In this document: positions 1 to 6,597 of the stretch, piece by piece
Numbering within the stretch: position 1 is the stretch's first letter
Layout of the letters: the number at the start of each line of letters is the position of its first letter
Program-made: the position numbers and the translations under genes
Origin: a virus
Length of the DNA: 27,124 bases
IMG/VR virus record: IMGVR_UViG_3300034283_003008
Coordinates: 1 to 27,124 of that record
Strand: one strand, 5' to 3'
Notes under the pieces: generated by a model
What the model saw: only the letters and a program-made list of their open reading frames with translations
What the model was told of the DNA's origin: nothing
The model's database searches: none

Positions 1-3
1 AAA

Positions 4-50
4 TACACCCGGTAGGATTCGAACCTACGACCCCCGGTTTAGGAAACCCC
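4..50 (-). other. 3' half of tRNA-Arg(CCT), probable attachment-site core (att)
   Basis: On the minus strand the sequence has an anticodon loop TTCCTAA (39-45, anticodon CCT), a 5-nt variable loop (29-33), a perfect 5-bp T stem with loop TTCGAAT (12-28) and the acceptor 3' strand CGGGTGT (5-11) plus discriminator A. The matching acceptor 5' strand and D arm are absent, and only three of five anticodon-stem pairs form. A tRNA 3' half without its 5' half is the usual product of integration by tyrosine integrases at tRNA genes. Its 3' end points to the left edge, so host DNA would lie to the left and phage DNA to the right. It cannot be a working tRNA as it stands. Confidence 0.7.
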
Positions 51-146
51 TTGTCCCCTTGGAAAAAGCCGGAAGGAAATAGCCGTAAAACCTATAATAT
101 AAACGATTTAGAGAAAGACCAGAGACACCGGAAACAACGGGGAAAC

Positions 147-193
147 GGTACAGAAACGGCCTGTTTTGGGCATGATTTCTGTACTTCTGTACC
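147..193. repeat. TTCTGTAC repeats near the att site
   Basis: Two abutting copies of TTCTGTAC lie at 177-184 and 185-192. An inverted copy, GGTACAGAA (147-155), pairs with TTCTGTACC (185-193). Short repeated sites within 200 bp of an attachment core resemble integrase arm-type or excisionase sites, but that role is inferred only from position. Confidence 0.45.
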
Positions 194-228
194 AATTCAG
201 ACAAGGCGGGTCTTTTGTTTTTGCAAGC

Positions 229-260
229 CAAACAAAAACGCCCCGGGGTGGGTCCGGGGC
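229..260 (-). terminator. intrinsic terminator at the left end of the late operon
   Basis: A perfect 7-bp GC-only stem (240-246 with 254-260, GCCCCGG/CCGGGGC) and a 7-nt loop are followed on the minus strand by GTTTTTGTTT. It lies about 100 bp downstream of the last late gene and before the att site, so it would close leftward phage transcription before host DNA. Confidence 0.8.
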
Positions 261-263
261 GAG

Positions 264-296
264 GCTTAGCTACGACCTAAGAAATGCTTAGCTAAG
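264..296. repeat. paired CTTAG half-sites, operator-like
   Basis: GCTTAGCTA occurs at 264-272 and 286-294, 22 bp apart (two helical turns). The second copy forms the palindrome CTTAGCTAAG (287-296), and the first forms CTTAG-N7-CTAAG (265-281). This arrangement could bind a dimeric protein. No regulator is identified and the role is unknown. Confidence 0.35.
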
Positions 297-360
297 TTTT
301 GGGTCGGTGGCCTGGTTTGTCTTGAGGGCGGGGCTTCAGGGTCAAGAAGGCTTGCGTGGA

Positions 361-948
361 TCAAGGCGCGATCATGTTGTCGAGATTTCGAACCTCGGCG
401 GAAAGGTCATCCAGTTTGGCCTTTTCTTTCTTCCACTCGGCGTAACCTTTGAGGCTCTCGGCTTTGTATTTCTGGGCGGCATCAAACTGGTCCGCCTTCT
501 CCGCTGCCATGGACTTTTTGGCCGCGTCACGATACGCCTTGTCGAGTGCGCTGGTCGTTAGCTCCTGTGCCTGCAATTGGGCTTTTTTGACTGTGAGCTG
601 TTTTTGGATCAGGGCGTTCTGATCGTCGCGGGCTTTTTTGGCTTTGTCGATGATTGCCTTTTCGGCGGCATCTTTGGCGCTTTGTTCCAGTTTGGCCTCG
701 GCATCCTTTGCATCCTTGGCCTGTTTGGCTTTGGCGTCCCGCTCCTTTTTTTCCCTGTCCTTTTGTTCCTGGGGTTTCTTGCGCTCCTGCTCCTCGGCGG
801 CGTCGGCGGCATTTTTGGCCGCCACCACCAAAGCCGTCGCTCCCCCCACAGCCGTCACCGTGGTAGCTGTCGTACAGACGACACAACCGACAGGAATCAA
901 AATCAATCCGAGAGCAACGCCAAAAGCAATCTGCAAGATAAGTTTCAC
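361..948 (-). CDS. membrane-anchored coiled-coil protein, unknown function
   Basis: This 195-residue protein starts at a GTG preceded by GGAGAAACAGGC, a good ribosome site. An upstream ATG at 1011 is less likely because its leader lies in a terminator. Residues 1-45 are hydrophobic, with a possible lipobox-like Cys pair (VGCVVC) or a short transmembrane anchor. After that come about 130 residues made almost only of Ala, Lys, Glu, Asp and Gln, which should form a long charged coiled coil. It is the last phage gene before the att side and has its own terminator. It could be a secreted or envelope protein expressed in the lysogen, or a spanin-like protein, but nothing in the sequence proves either. 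No family is recognised. Confidence 0.75.
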   Translation of the reverse strand: MKLILQIAFGVALGLILIPVGCVVCTTATTVTAVGGATALVVAAKNAADAAEEQERKKPQEQKDREKKERDAKAKQAKDAKDAEAKLEQSAKDAAEKAIIDKAKKARDDQNALIQKQLTVKKAQLQAQELTTSALDKAYRDAAKKSMAAEKADQFDAAQKYKAESLKGYAEWKKEKAKLDDLSAEVRNLDNMIAP

Positions 949-1016
949 GCCTGTTTCTCCGCCTGTATGGTTTTCTGGAAAATCTCCCTTTTGTGTTTTA
1001 CAAGTTAGCATTAGAT

Positions 1017-1051
1017 AAAAAAAGCTCCCCGGGTGGCGAATCCCGGGGAGC
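1017..1051 (-). terminator. strong intrinsic terminator after the late genes
   Basis: A perfect 10-bp stem (1024-1033 with 1042-1051, GCTCCCCGGG/CCCGGGGAGC) and an 8-nt loop are followed on the minus strand by seven T (1017-1023). It lies 23 bp past the stop of the 1074-1373 gene and separates it from the coiled-coil gene to the left, which therefore probably has its own promoter or relies on readthrough. Confidence 0.92.
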
Positions 1052-1073
1052 GAGCGACAACAGGGGGAGCCGA

Positions 1074-1373
1074 TTACGAAAGCGAGTCCAGGATGATTTT
1101 GACGGCGAGCTTGAGCACGATCGAAAAGGCCAAGCTGGGGAAACCGATTGCCGCCTGGGGTGATTGGCTGGCAAGAAGCGCCTCAATCGCTTCGGCGGTG
1201 GCGCCATCGGAGCTGTCGCCAATCCCTTGCTGGAGGGGGAAACCCTGGGCGAGGCCAAACCCCAAAAGGTTCCAGGCGGCGTGGACGGCCTTGCTGGCGT
1301 CAATTTTGCCACGGACAACATCAAGCAAGGTCATGAGGGCATCGGTGGGCAGGGAAAGCGGATAGTCTACCAT
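1074..1373 (-). CDS. hypothetical protein with hydrophobic C-terminus (99 aa)
   Basis: The start at 1373 follows AAGGAGATTCAA, an excellent ribosome site, so the much longer in-frame reading to 1658 is an antisense artefact over the peptidase gene. The first 30 residues look like a soluble helix with the phrase PTDALMTLLDVVRG. The middle is Gln- and Ala-rich, and the last 25 residues (IGFPSLAFSIVLKLAVKIIL) are strongly hydrophobic and could sit in a membrane. It is the last gene before a strong terminator and follows the papain-like peptidase by 10 bp, in the part of the phage where lysis genes are expected. No family is recognised. Confidence 0.7.
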   Translation of the reverse strand: MVDYPLSLPTDALMTLLDVVRGKIDASKAVHAAWNLLGFGLAQGFPLQQGIGDSSDGATAEAIEALLASQSPQAAIGFPSLAFSIVLKLAVKIILDSLS

Positions 1374-1383
1374 TTGAATCTCC

Positions 1384-2307
1384 TTAGGTGTGTGAAGTCC
1401 AGTCAAGTGATTTATTAGGGCGTGAAGGGAAGCCATCGAAAGCCGAAAACGCCCACGAATCGCCATAAGAAAGCATGCGCTCCAAAGTCCGGGCATCGGC
1501 CCAGAATCCTTCAGGTCCCGGGTTGCCAGCGCCTGTGGGGCCGGTGTGGGCGGATGCGCCCCAGGAATTGTCGATGCGGCCACCTTCGCGGATGCCAGTC
1601 TGATAACCACATAGGCACATGCAATGGGACCACGACCCGACCGCACGGGCAAAGCCATCGGCGTCGCGGGTCATCGAAAAGCCCTGATCCGATGAAACCG
1701 AAATCCCATACCCAGAGGCAAGAGCCCGCTTGGCCTGTTCCCACGAGGTGATCTTGGTGATTGCCTGAATCGGATGTAAGCGGGCGACCCCCTCAAGATT
1801 GTCGGGAACACCACTTTGGCCCCAGGTGCGGGACAAGGTAACGGAGTATTGGGAGAGATCATAGGCTCCATGTTTGGCCCTCTCGATGATCCCGTAATCC
1901 TTGGCCCATTGGGCGGCCCAAGCGCCGACCGAGCCATCGCCACGGCCAAGGCGACCCTTGCCGATTTCGACCCGGGAACCGCCATAGATCGGCTCGGTGG
2001 CAACGGTGCGGAAATGCTCCGGCTCGCCTGCCGCAATTTCTGCGCACATGGTGTATTCGATGGCTCTGGCCGTGCCAAAGCTGACGCAGGTGCCGATGTT
2101 GCCCTGGTTGCGGGGAGGGAGCAAACCGCCCGTAACTTTTCGCGCCGCATCCCAAAGGAAGACATGATCGGGAAGCGGTGAGGAGTCCTGACCGGCTTCG
2201 GTGTCGGCAAAGGATGCGATCGGTTGGAGTTCGGCAATCGCGGCGACTGCCTTGGGATCATCGATCCAGCCTGGGTAATCCTGTGGGGCGTCAAAGGGTT
2301 CGCTCAT
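1384..2307 (-). CDS. papain-like (C1) cysteine peptidase
   Basis: This 307-residue protein has the papain triad in the right order and spacing. RNQGNIGTCVSFG (66-78) gives the oxyanion Gln68 and nucleophile Cys74, GSWSHCMCLCGY gives His228, and RIDNSWG gives Asn247 in the classic NSWG signature. The N-terminal 60 residues lack a signal peptide and could be a propeptide or virion-docking segment. The gene follows the secreted small protein by 1 bp, close to the holin-like gene. It may therefore cleave host peptides during lysis or entry, process tail proteins, or be cargo delivered to the host. The fold assignment is firm, while the substrate is unknown. Papain-like peptidases are uncommon in a phage lysis or tail-end cluster. 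Confidence 0.85.
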   Translation of the reverse strand: MSEPFDAPQDYPGWIDDPKAVAAIAELQPIASFADTEAGQDSSPLPDHVFLWDAARKVTGGLLPPRNQGNIGTCVSFGTARAIEYTMCAEIAAGEPEHFRTVATEPIYGGSRVEIGKGRLGRGDGSVGAWAAQWAKDYGIIERAKHGAYDLSQYSVTLSRTWGQSGVPDNLEGVARLHPIQAITKITSWEQAKRALASGYGISVSSDQGFSMTRDADGFARAVGSWSHCMCLCGYQTGIREGGRIDNSWGASAHTGPTGAGNPGPEGFWADARTLERMLSYGDSWAFSAFDGFPSRPNKSLDWTSHT

Positions 2308-2308
2308 A

Positions 2309-2812
2309 TTAGATCCCCTTGAGGGTGGTAATTAATTTTTGCAGCATGGATTTTGCGGCGGTCACATCAAGCATCAAATCGGGATCGGTGCCGAGGGTTG
2401 TTTGGATTTCCTGCGCAATGCGGTCACGCAATGGCCTGAGATCGGCGGGTTTTAGCGTTTGAGATTTGCTCAAGGATTGCGCCAGGTCCGCCACGGTCGC
2501 CGCTTTGTCGATTGATTGCAGAGCAGCTTCGTAGCTTTTGATCAGCGCGGCCAGTTTAACTTTTTTGCCTGCATCCTGGTCAGCCCCATAAATTGCGCTC
2601 AAAGCATCACGCAAATCATCAGCGGGCGGATTTACGGGCTCGGCATCGGCGGCAGGGAGGACCAGATTGGCGCTAGGGGACTTGACTAAAACCGAGCCAT
2701 CTGGAAGCACGGTGATCGTGATCTGTCCCTGGGTGATTTTGGTCCCCTTGGCGGTGATTTCCACCTGGGGAGGAAGAGCGAGAACAAGGAGCGCCAGCGC
2801 AGATTGAATCAT
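2309..2812 (-). CDS. secreted small protein of unknown function
   Basis: The protein has 167 residues. Residues 1-15 (MIQSALALLVLALPPQ) read as a signal peptide or short membrane anchor. Residues 16-50 contain beta-type alternation (VEITAKGTKITQGQITITV), and residues 65-167 are mostly helical with a repeated DLRDAL / DLRPLRDRI pattern. It starts in a 4-bp ATGA overlap with the holin-like gene, so the two are translationally coupled. The pairing of a membrane protein with a small secreted helical protein is reminiscent of holin/spanin pairs, but the sequence does not show a lipobox or other spanin hallmark. Confidence 0.72.
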   Translation of the reverse strand: MIQSALALLVLALPPQVEITAKGTKITQGQITITVLPDGSVLVKSPSANLVLPAADAEPVNPPADDLRDALSAIYGADQDAGKKVKLAALIKSYEAALQSIDKAATVADLAQSLSKSQTLKPADLRPLRDRIAQEIQTTLGTDPDLMLDVTAAKSMLQKLITTLKGI

Positions 2813-3096
2813 TGTTGATTATCCTTTTTCATGTCGCCTAGTGCGTTGCTAATTTCATTGACTCTGTCGCCAATGACTTCCACTTTTTTATTTGTGGTTT
2901 CCACTTTTTCGTCAATGTCAGCCGCAGTTGCCTTTAGTCCATGGATGTCCTGCCCTGCAACTGAAAGAAAAGATTCCAGGGTTGCGATAAATCTTAATCC
3001 CGCATCCCGAAAGGGAATAAGGAAATACCATGCACCAAAAATAATAATTGCAATTGGGAAGCCAACACTTTCAATAATGTGAACAATTTCCGACAT
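2809..3096 (-). CDS. holin-like single-TM coiled-coil protein
   Basis: This 95-residue protein has one transmembrane segment (about residues 9-28, ESVGFPIAIIIFGAWYFLIP) and then a long heptad-type helix (about 50-92). This is the plan of BhlA/UviB-type and other small holin-like phage proteins. The start is preceded by AAGGAGCCACC, and the SD overlaps the stop of the next gene. Its place between tail and peptidase genes fits lysis. Similar small membrane proteins also occur as tail or superinfection factors, so holin is a likely but unproven call. Confidence 0.6.
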   Translation of the reverse strand: MSEIVHIIESVGFPIAIIIFGAWYFLIPFRDAGLRFIATLESFLSVAGQDIHGLKATAADIDEKVETTNKKVEVIGDRVNEISNALGDMKKDNQQ

Positions 3097-3105
3097 GGTG
3101 GCTCC

Positions 3106-3321
3106 TTATTGTGGTTCTGTGTCTACTGGCTCAACATATTCAACAGGCACAATCCCAACCAAAAAAGGCCATTGCACCTTATCTGCAGGCTCCCATTCTT
3201 CTGGTGAAATAAACCATTTGCCGGATCCGTCTTGTGTTGTATTAAAAAAAGAATCGGGAGCAAATTCCTGGCCTTTAAGCTGGCTTGCCTGGGATTCAGT
3301 AATTGGGTAAATTAATGGCAT
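3106..3321 (-). CDS. small protein downstream of tail receptor-binding gene
   Basis: This 71-residue, acidic, Trp/Pro-rich protein has no membrane segment. Its ATG overlaps the upstream stop as TAATG, so it is translated with the putative receptor-binding protein. It shares that gene's low GC content, as if both came together. Small coupled genes after tail fibres are often fibre chaperones, and that role is inferred from position only. Confidence 0.65.
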   Translation of the reverse strand: MPLIYPITESQASQLKGQEFAPDSFFNTTQDGSGKWFISPEEWEPADKVQWPFLVGIVPVEYVEPVDTEPQ

Positions 3322-4118
3322 TAGGTATTCCTGCTTAGAGCCAACTGGTACGCCTCAACAAGAGTGTAAAGCGCTGTGCAATCCGAGGAAGAAAGCGATG
3401 TCGAAACAAAAGATAATCGGTGCTGATGTACCGAAAAATTACTAGCTGTGCCAGCATTATTTATAGATCCCAAATAAATTGCAAATGCAGGAATAGCGGT
3501 AGATGTTTCCGTTTTGGTTGTATTTGTACCTCTTATAGAATGAATTTTTTGAGTAGATGAAATTCTTGACGCAATAAAAAAACCAAAGGAATTTGTGTTT
3601 GAAGTTGTTTGCGAAGCTGCGTCGTTAACCTGCCCATAAAATAAATTTGATCCGCTTGCAATTACGCTAATAAAAGCACCTGCGGCTGTCCTTGCACCTA
3701 TAGAGGTTCCAGAACTGTTAATCCCAGAAGTGCCCGAATAAAATCCTAACGCTGTATTATTTATGGTTAAAGCAACCGATGGGTCTAAAAAGGTATTTGC
3801 GTAGGCATTTGTTCCATTTGGCAAAGCGCCATTTGCGCTATGAGTCCAACCACCGTTGAAGGTAAGCCTATAAGCTACATCCAGGTCTCTTGGATCTTTA
3901 AGGTTAAATTTATGCGTTGTGGCTGTTCCACCAACAAAAGGATAAAGCGCCAACATTTTGGACCAAAGCGAATTGCTTTTCAGCCCTAAAACTAATTGGT
4001 TGATTGCGGTTTTTTGCGTCTCATTGGTAATGGAGGCAGCACTAAAAAAAGCGGCAGCGTCGCTGTCATAAGGACTCGCAATGCGGTTTTGCCAAAAACC
4101 AAGATCGAGGCTGATCAT
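3321..4118 (-). CDS. putative tail-tip / receptor-binding protein
   Basis: The protein has 265 residues. Residues 25-100 contain a pattern I recognise from many phage tail and adhesin proteins: a helix ending in GLKSNSLWSK, then LYPFVGGTATTHKFNLKDPR and a Gly-Trp-Thr/Asn-Gly stretch. The rest is Ser/Thr/Asn-rich beta sequence resembling a lectin-like (LamG-type) jelly roll, ending in a helix. The gene is much richer in A+T than the head genes, as expected for a host-range module acquired from elsewhere. It is followed in TAATG overlap by a small possible chaperone. Confidence 0.65.
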   Translation of the reverse strand: MISLDLGFWQNRIASPYDSDAAAFFSAASITNETQKTAINQLVLGLKSNSLWSKMLALYPFVGGTATTHKFNLKDPRDLDVAYRLTFNGGWTHSANGALPNGTNAYANTFLDPSVALTINNTALGFYSGTSGINSSGTSIGARTAAGAFISVIASGSNLFYGQVNDAASQTTSNTNSFGFFIASRISSTQKIHSIRGTNTTKTETSTAIPAFAIYLGSINNAGTASNFSVHQHRLSFVSTSLSSSDCTALYTLVEAYQLALSRNT

Positions 4119-4129
4119 GATGATGCCCC

Positions 4130-4399
4130 CTAGGAGATGGCGACGATAAGCGTGGCGGTGGTGCTGGTGGAGCGGACCCGGGAGACCCGAAGGGGAAGCA
4201 TGGTGCCTGCCGCGACACCCGAGAACAGGACCGTTGCGCCGTTGGCCATAATCACAGAAATATTCCCTGCTCCGCCGACCCAGAGCGCCCGGGATACATT
4301 GGTCAGATCGGTAGAATCGGATGGCGTGACCGCCTCGGCGATCGTTGCCGGGGAGGTATTTCCTACAAAATTGGTGCTAAAATTGTCGGTGGCGGGCAT
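4130..4399 (-). CDS. small conserved phage structural protein (decoration/tail type)
   Basis: This 89-residue protein starts at the ATG at 4399, with AGGAG seven bases upstream. The sequence runs as a beta barrel-like core with the phrases RALWVGGAGNISVIM, a Gly-Ala-Thr-Val turn, and LPLRVSRVRSTSTTATLIV. Small proteins of this pattern (VGGAG...PLRV.RV..TGTTA) recur in structural regions of many siphoviruses. The exact virion position is unknown. Confidence 0.65.
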   Translation of the reverse strand: MPATDNFSTNFVGNTSPATIAEAVTPSDSTDLTNVSRALWVGGAGNISVIMANGATVLFSGVAAGTMLPLRVSRVRSTSTTATLIVAIS

Positions 4400-4449
4400 G
4401 GGCAATCTCCTGGATACAGAGATTTACCCCGAAAGGAATATGAAAAGAA

Positions 4450-4740
4450 TCAGGAATTGCGGGCGGCTTTGTCGAGAGCGGTTTTCTTACTGTGACACGA
4501 GATACAAAGGCTCTGGAGGTTGGCCGGATCGAGCCTTGCGCCACCATCGGCGATCGGTTTGATGTGGTCGACCTGATTGGCGCTGGTGCCGCATTTTGCA
4601 CAAAAAGGATCTGTGGCCAGTTTCCAGCGGCGAAGCTTTTGCCAGGTGGCGTCATAGCCGCGCTCGGCGGTGGTCAGCTCCCGGGGCGCTTCCTTGCGCT
4701 TTGGCCCGGGATTTCGGTGGACGCCCCGACGATTAACCAT
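4450..4740 (-). CDS. HNH endonuclease
   Basis: The protein has 96 residues. RGYDATWQKLRRWKL (28-41) precedes a zinc-knuckle HNH fold: Cys47/Cys50, the Asp58-His59 catalytic pair (QVDHIKPI), Asn74 (DPANLQSLC), and Cys79/Cys82 followed by His83. This is the short free-standing HNH type found near packaging genes in HK97-like phages, where it helps the terminase cut at cos. Here it lies 12 kb from the terminase, among tail genes, and overlaps the upstream gene by 8 bp. It may be a packaging nuclease moved away from its partner or a homing-type nuclease. The fold is certain and the role is not. Confidence 0.88.
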   Translation of the reverse strand: MVNRRGVHRNPGPKRKEAPRELTTAERGYDATWQKLRRWKLATDPFCAKCGTSANQVDHIKPIADGGARLDPANLQSLCISCHSKKTALDKAARNS

Positions 4741-5248
4741 TGCCCGCGATCAGGATACAGTAGGTGATTGATGCGGCTCCCGGATTGTTGATCTTCAAGG
4801 TGTCGCCGGTGCCCGCCGTGACGGCCCAACCCGATGCGCCGGGATGGTACAGCTCCAGGGCATCGAAGATATCGATGGTGCCCGATGCGCCCATGGGGCC
4901 GACCCAGGGGTTGGTGGCGTTGCCAACGGTCAGCTTGTTGGTGCCGTTATTCGAGGCGCTGATCAGGGCGATGACCACATACTTGATCCCGGTAAAGGTC
5001 AGCGTATTGCCAAAAGGATCAGTAAGGGATCCGGCAAGGTCAAGATTGTCAGCGGACCCGGCGGTCAGGGTGCGGTAGCTTCGGTAGTATTTGTTGCATT
5101 GGGCCGCGCCGGTACCATCGGTGATGGTGCGGGTGAGCGCCGGGAAGCTGTTGCTTCCTGAGGTGATCTGGTCGGTCGTAATGCAAAGGGTCGAATCGTT
5201 CGTGAGCGTGCCCTGGATGGTGAGGGCCCGGTTGAGCGCTAGCGTCAT
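4733..5248 (-). CDS. phage structural protein, beta-rich (tail/decoration)
   Basis: The start at 5248 has AGGAG eight bases upstream, so an in-frame reading from 5308 is too long. The 171-residue product is nearly all beta sequence: a start like LALNRALTIQGTL, a central ADNLDLAGSLTDPFGNTLTF segment, and a C-terminal GWAVTAGTGDTLKINNPGAA stretch. Proteins of this pattern occur in the structural clusters of phages from very different hosts. They probably coat the capsid or tail, but no experimental role can be assigned from sequence. Confidence 0.65.
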   Translation of the reverse strand: MTLALNRALTIQGTLTNDSTLCITTDQITSGSNSFPALTRTITDGTGAAQCNKYYRSYRTLTAGSADNLDLAGSLTDPFGNTLTFTGIKYVVIALISASNNGTNKLTVGNATNPWVGPMGASGTIDIFDALELYHPGASGWAVTAGTGDTLKINNPGAASITYCILIAGNG

Positions 5249-5280
5249 AGTGGATCTCCTGTTGGTTTGAAAATACCCTG

Positions 5281-5667
5281 TTAGAAGTTTTCGCCGGTAA
5301 AGCTCCAATCGAGCGTCGCCCCTGAAGGAAGCGCGGTGCGAAGTTGGGCCTTGAGGGCATACGATGCGCTGGGCAAAAAGAAGTTGGTAAAGGCAAAAAA
5401 CGCCTGGAGCGTATCGGCACCGCCGGGACAGATTGCCGAGGCGATGATGCGGCTGTTGGTGCCGTCATAGGCTTTCAGCACCAGCACCGAGCCTGGGACG
5501 ATCGAGACGCCCGACCCGGAGAACACCCGGACCTCTTTGATCCGCTTGCCGTTTGAGGATCCGGTGATCAGCGCCGAGGATTCGTTGGTGCCATCGCTTG
5601 AAGTCATCTGGGCGACCTCAAGGAGGCCGCCTGTGGGGAGATAGTCGGAGGTGTTGGAGATTGCCAT
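5281..5667 (-). CDS. hypothetical virion protein
   Basis: This 128-residue beta-rich protein (IVPGSVLVLKAYDGTNSRII in the middle) has no transmembrane segment. CAGGAG lies nine bases before the start. It sits between two other small beta-rich genes with 3-32 bp gaps, so it probably belongs to the same virion sub-structure. No family is recognised. Confidence 0.62.
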   Translation of the reverse strand: MAISNTSDYLPTGGLLEVAQMTSSDGTNESSALITGSSNGKRIKEVRVFSGSGVSIVPGSVLVLKAYDGTNSRIIASAICPGGADTLQAFFAFTNFFLPSASYALKAQLRTALPSGATLDWSFTGENF

Positions 5668-5670
5668 GGG

Positions 5671-6591
5671 TTAGACTCCTGAGATGCCGGAACCGATGCC
5701 GGAGCCGATGCCGCCTGTGTTAAGTAAACTTTTCCATGGATGTTCAAATTGGTTAGTTGACCAGCCGTACTGTGTGGTCATGGTAAGCCATGGAAATGGT
5801 GGAGATGTATACGAACATGGAACAATCATAATTCCATAGAAATAGGACCCATATTTAATTGAAAGGTTTAACGGATCACCAATAGGAATTTTGTATCCGT
5901 AATTGGCAATCCACCAATAATTTCCTAGGTAATCTTTTTGACATTCGCCATAAATAAAAAAGGGAAATACTACAGAAAGCTGGGCAGTCCTTGTTGCTGG
6001 ATTTGAAACAATTGCCATACCATAAACAGCAAGGGTTGACTGTCCAAATCGCCAATCAGGTCCGACATTTAAAAGTGTAAAAGATTGCATGGATCCATCA
6101 GGAAGAGTCGCTGACATTAACACGGGACGATTAGAATTATTAGGCGCATTATAATCGACCTGAATTCGCCCAGAAATCGAGGATCCAATTGTAAGTCCAG
6201 AACCGGTTGATGCCGCCTGCACCAAATAAAGCCCCAGCGTCGTTGGTTTCACGATGCCGTTGGTGGTGACATCCTGTTTCCAGGTGCCGCCGATGCGCGC
6301 CTGGTAGATCGTGCTTGCGCTTAGCGTGCCGCCGTTAATGTCCTTGATCCAGATTGCGCCAAGCTTGTTAATGGTGCCATTGGCTTGTTTCTCGATGACT
6401 TGACCGGGCGCGCCCATGGCTCCGGTATAGCCCGTTGGGAGCGTTGGGCCGGTTTGCACCAGGCATATCTGGTTACCGCTGGCCGCGCCGTAGTTTTCGT
6501 TGGGGTCGGTTGAGGGAACGCCCTGGAGCCGCTCGGTATAGCGCACGCTGCGGGCGATGCGCTTGGCGCTGTCTTCGCTAAAGCCAGGCAT
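5671..6591 (-). CDS. chimeric tail-associated protein with AT-rich central insert
   Basis: The protein has 306 residues. Residues 1-130 are GC-rich coding sequence with a helical start (FSEDSAKRIARSVRYTER), seen in phage and Planctomycetota-like proteins, followed by a beta region ending in GLYLVQAAST. Residues from about 135 to 290 are coded by clearly AT-richer DNA (5712-6190) and are rich in Tyr, Trp, Phe and Pro, as in carbohydrate or receptor contact surfaces. The last 14 residues return to GC-rich sequence with a GIGSGIGSG repeat. A conserved base with an exchanged exterior is the usual plan of tail-tip proteins. GGAG lies ten bases before the start. Confidence 0.62.
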   Translation of the reverse strand: MPGFSEDSAKRIARSVRYTERLQGVPSTDPNENYGAASGNQICLVQTGPTLPTGYTGAMGAPGQVIEKQANGTINKLGAIWIKDINGGTLSASTIYQARIGGTWKQDVTTNGIVKPTTLGLYLVQAASTGSGLTIGSSISGRIQVDYNAPNNSNRPVLMSATLPDGSMQSFTLLNVGPDWRFGQSTLAVYGMAIVSNPATRTAQLSVVFPFFIYGECQKDYLGNYWWIANYGYKIPIGDPLNLSIKYGSYFYGIMIVPCSYTSPPFPWLTMTTQYGWSTNQFEHPWKSLLNTGGIGSGIGSGISGV

Positions 6592-6597
6592 AACGGA

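Noticed and set aside
25-231. 68-codon minus-strand frame near the left edge
   Set aside because: It starts at TTG inside the T tract of a terminator, overlaps the tRNA remnant, and has no ribosome site.
1074-1658. 194-codon start for the 1074-1373 gene
   Set aside because: The first 95 residues are antisense-type filler over the peptidase gene, while AAGGAG precedes the ATG at 1373.
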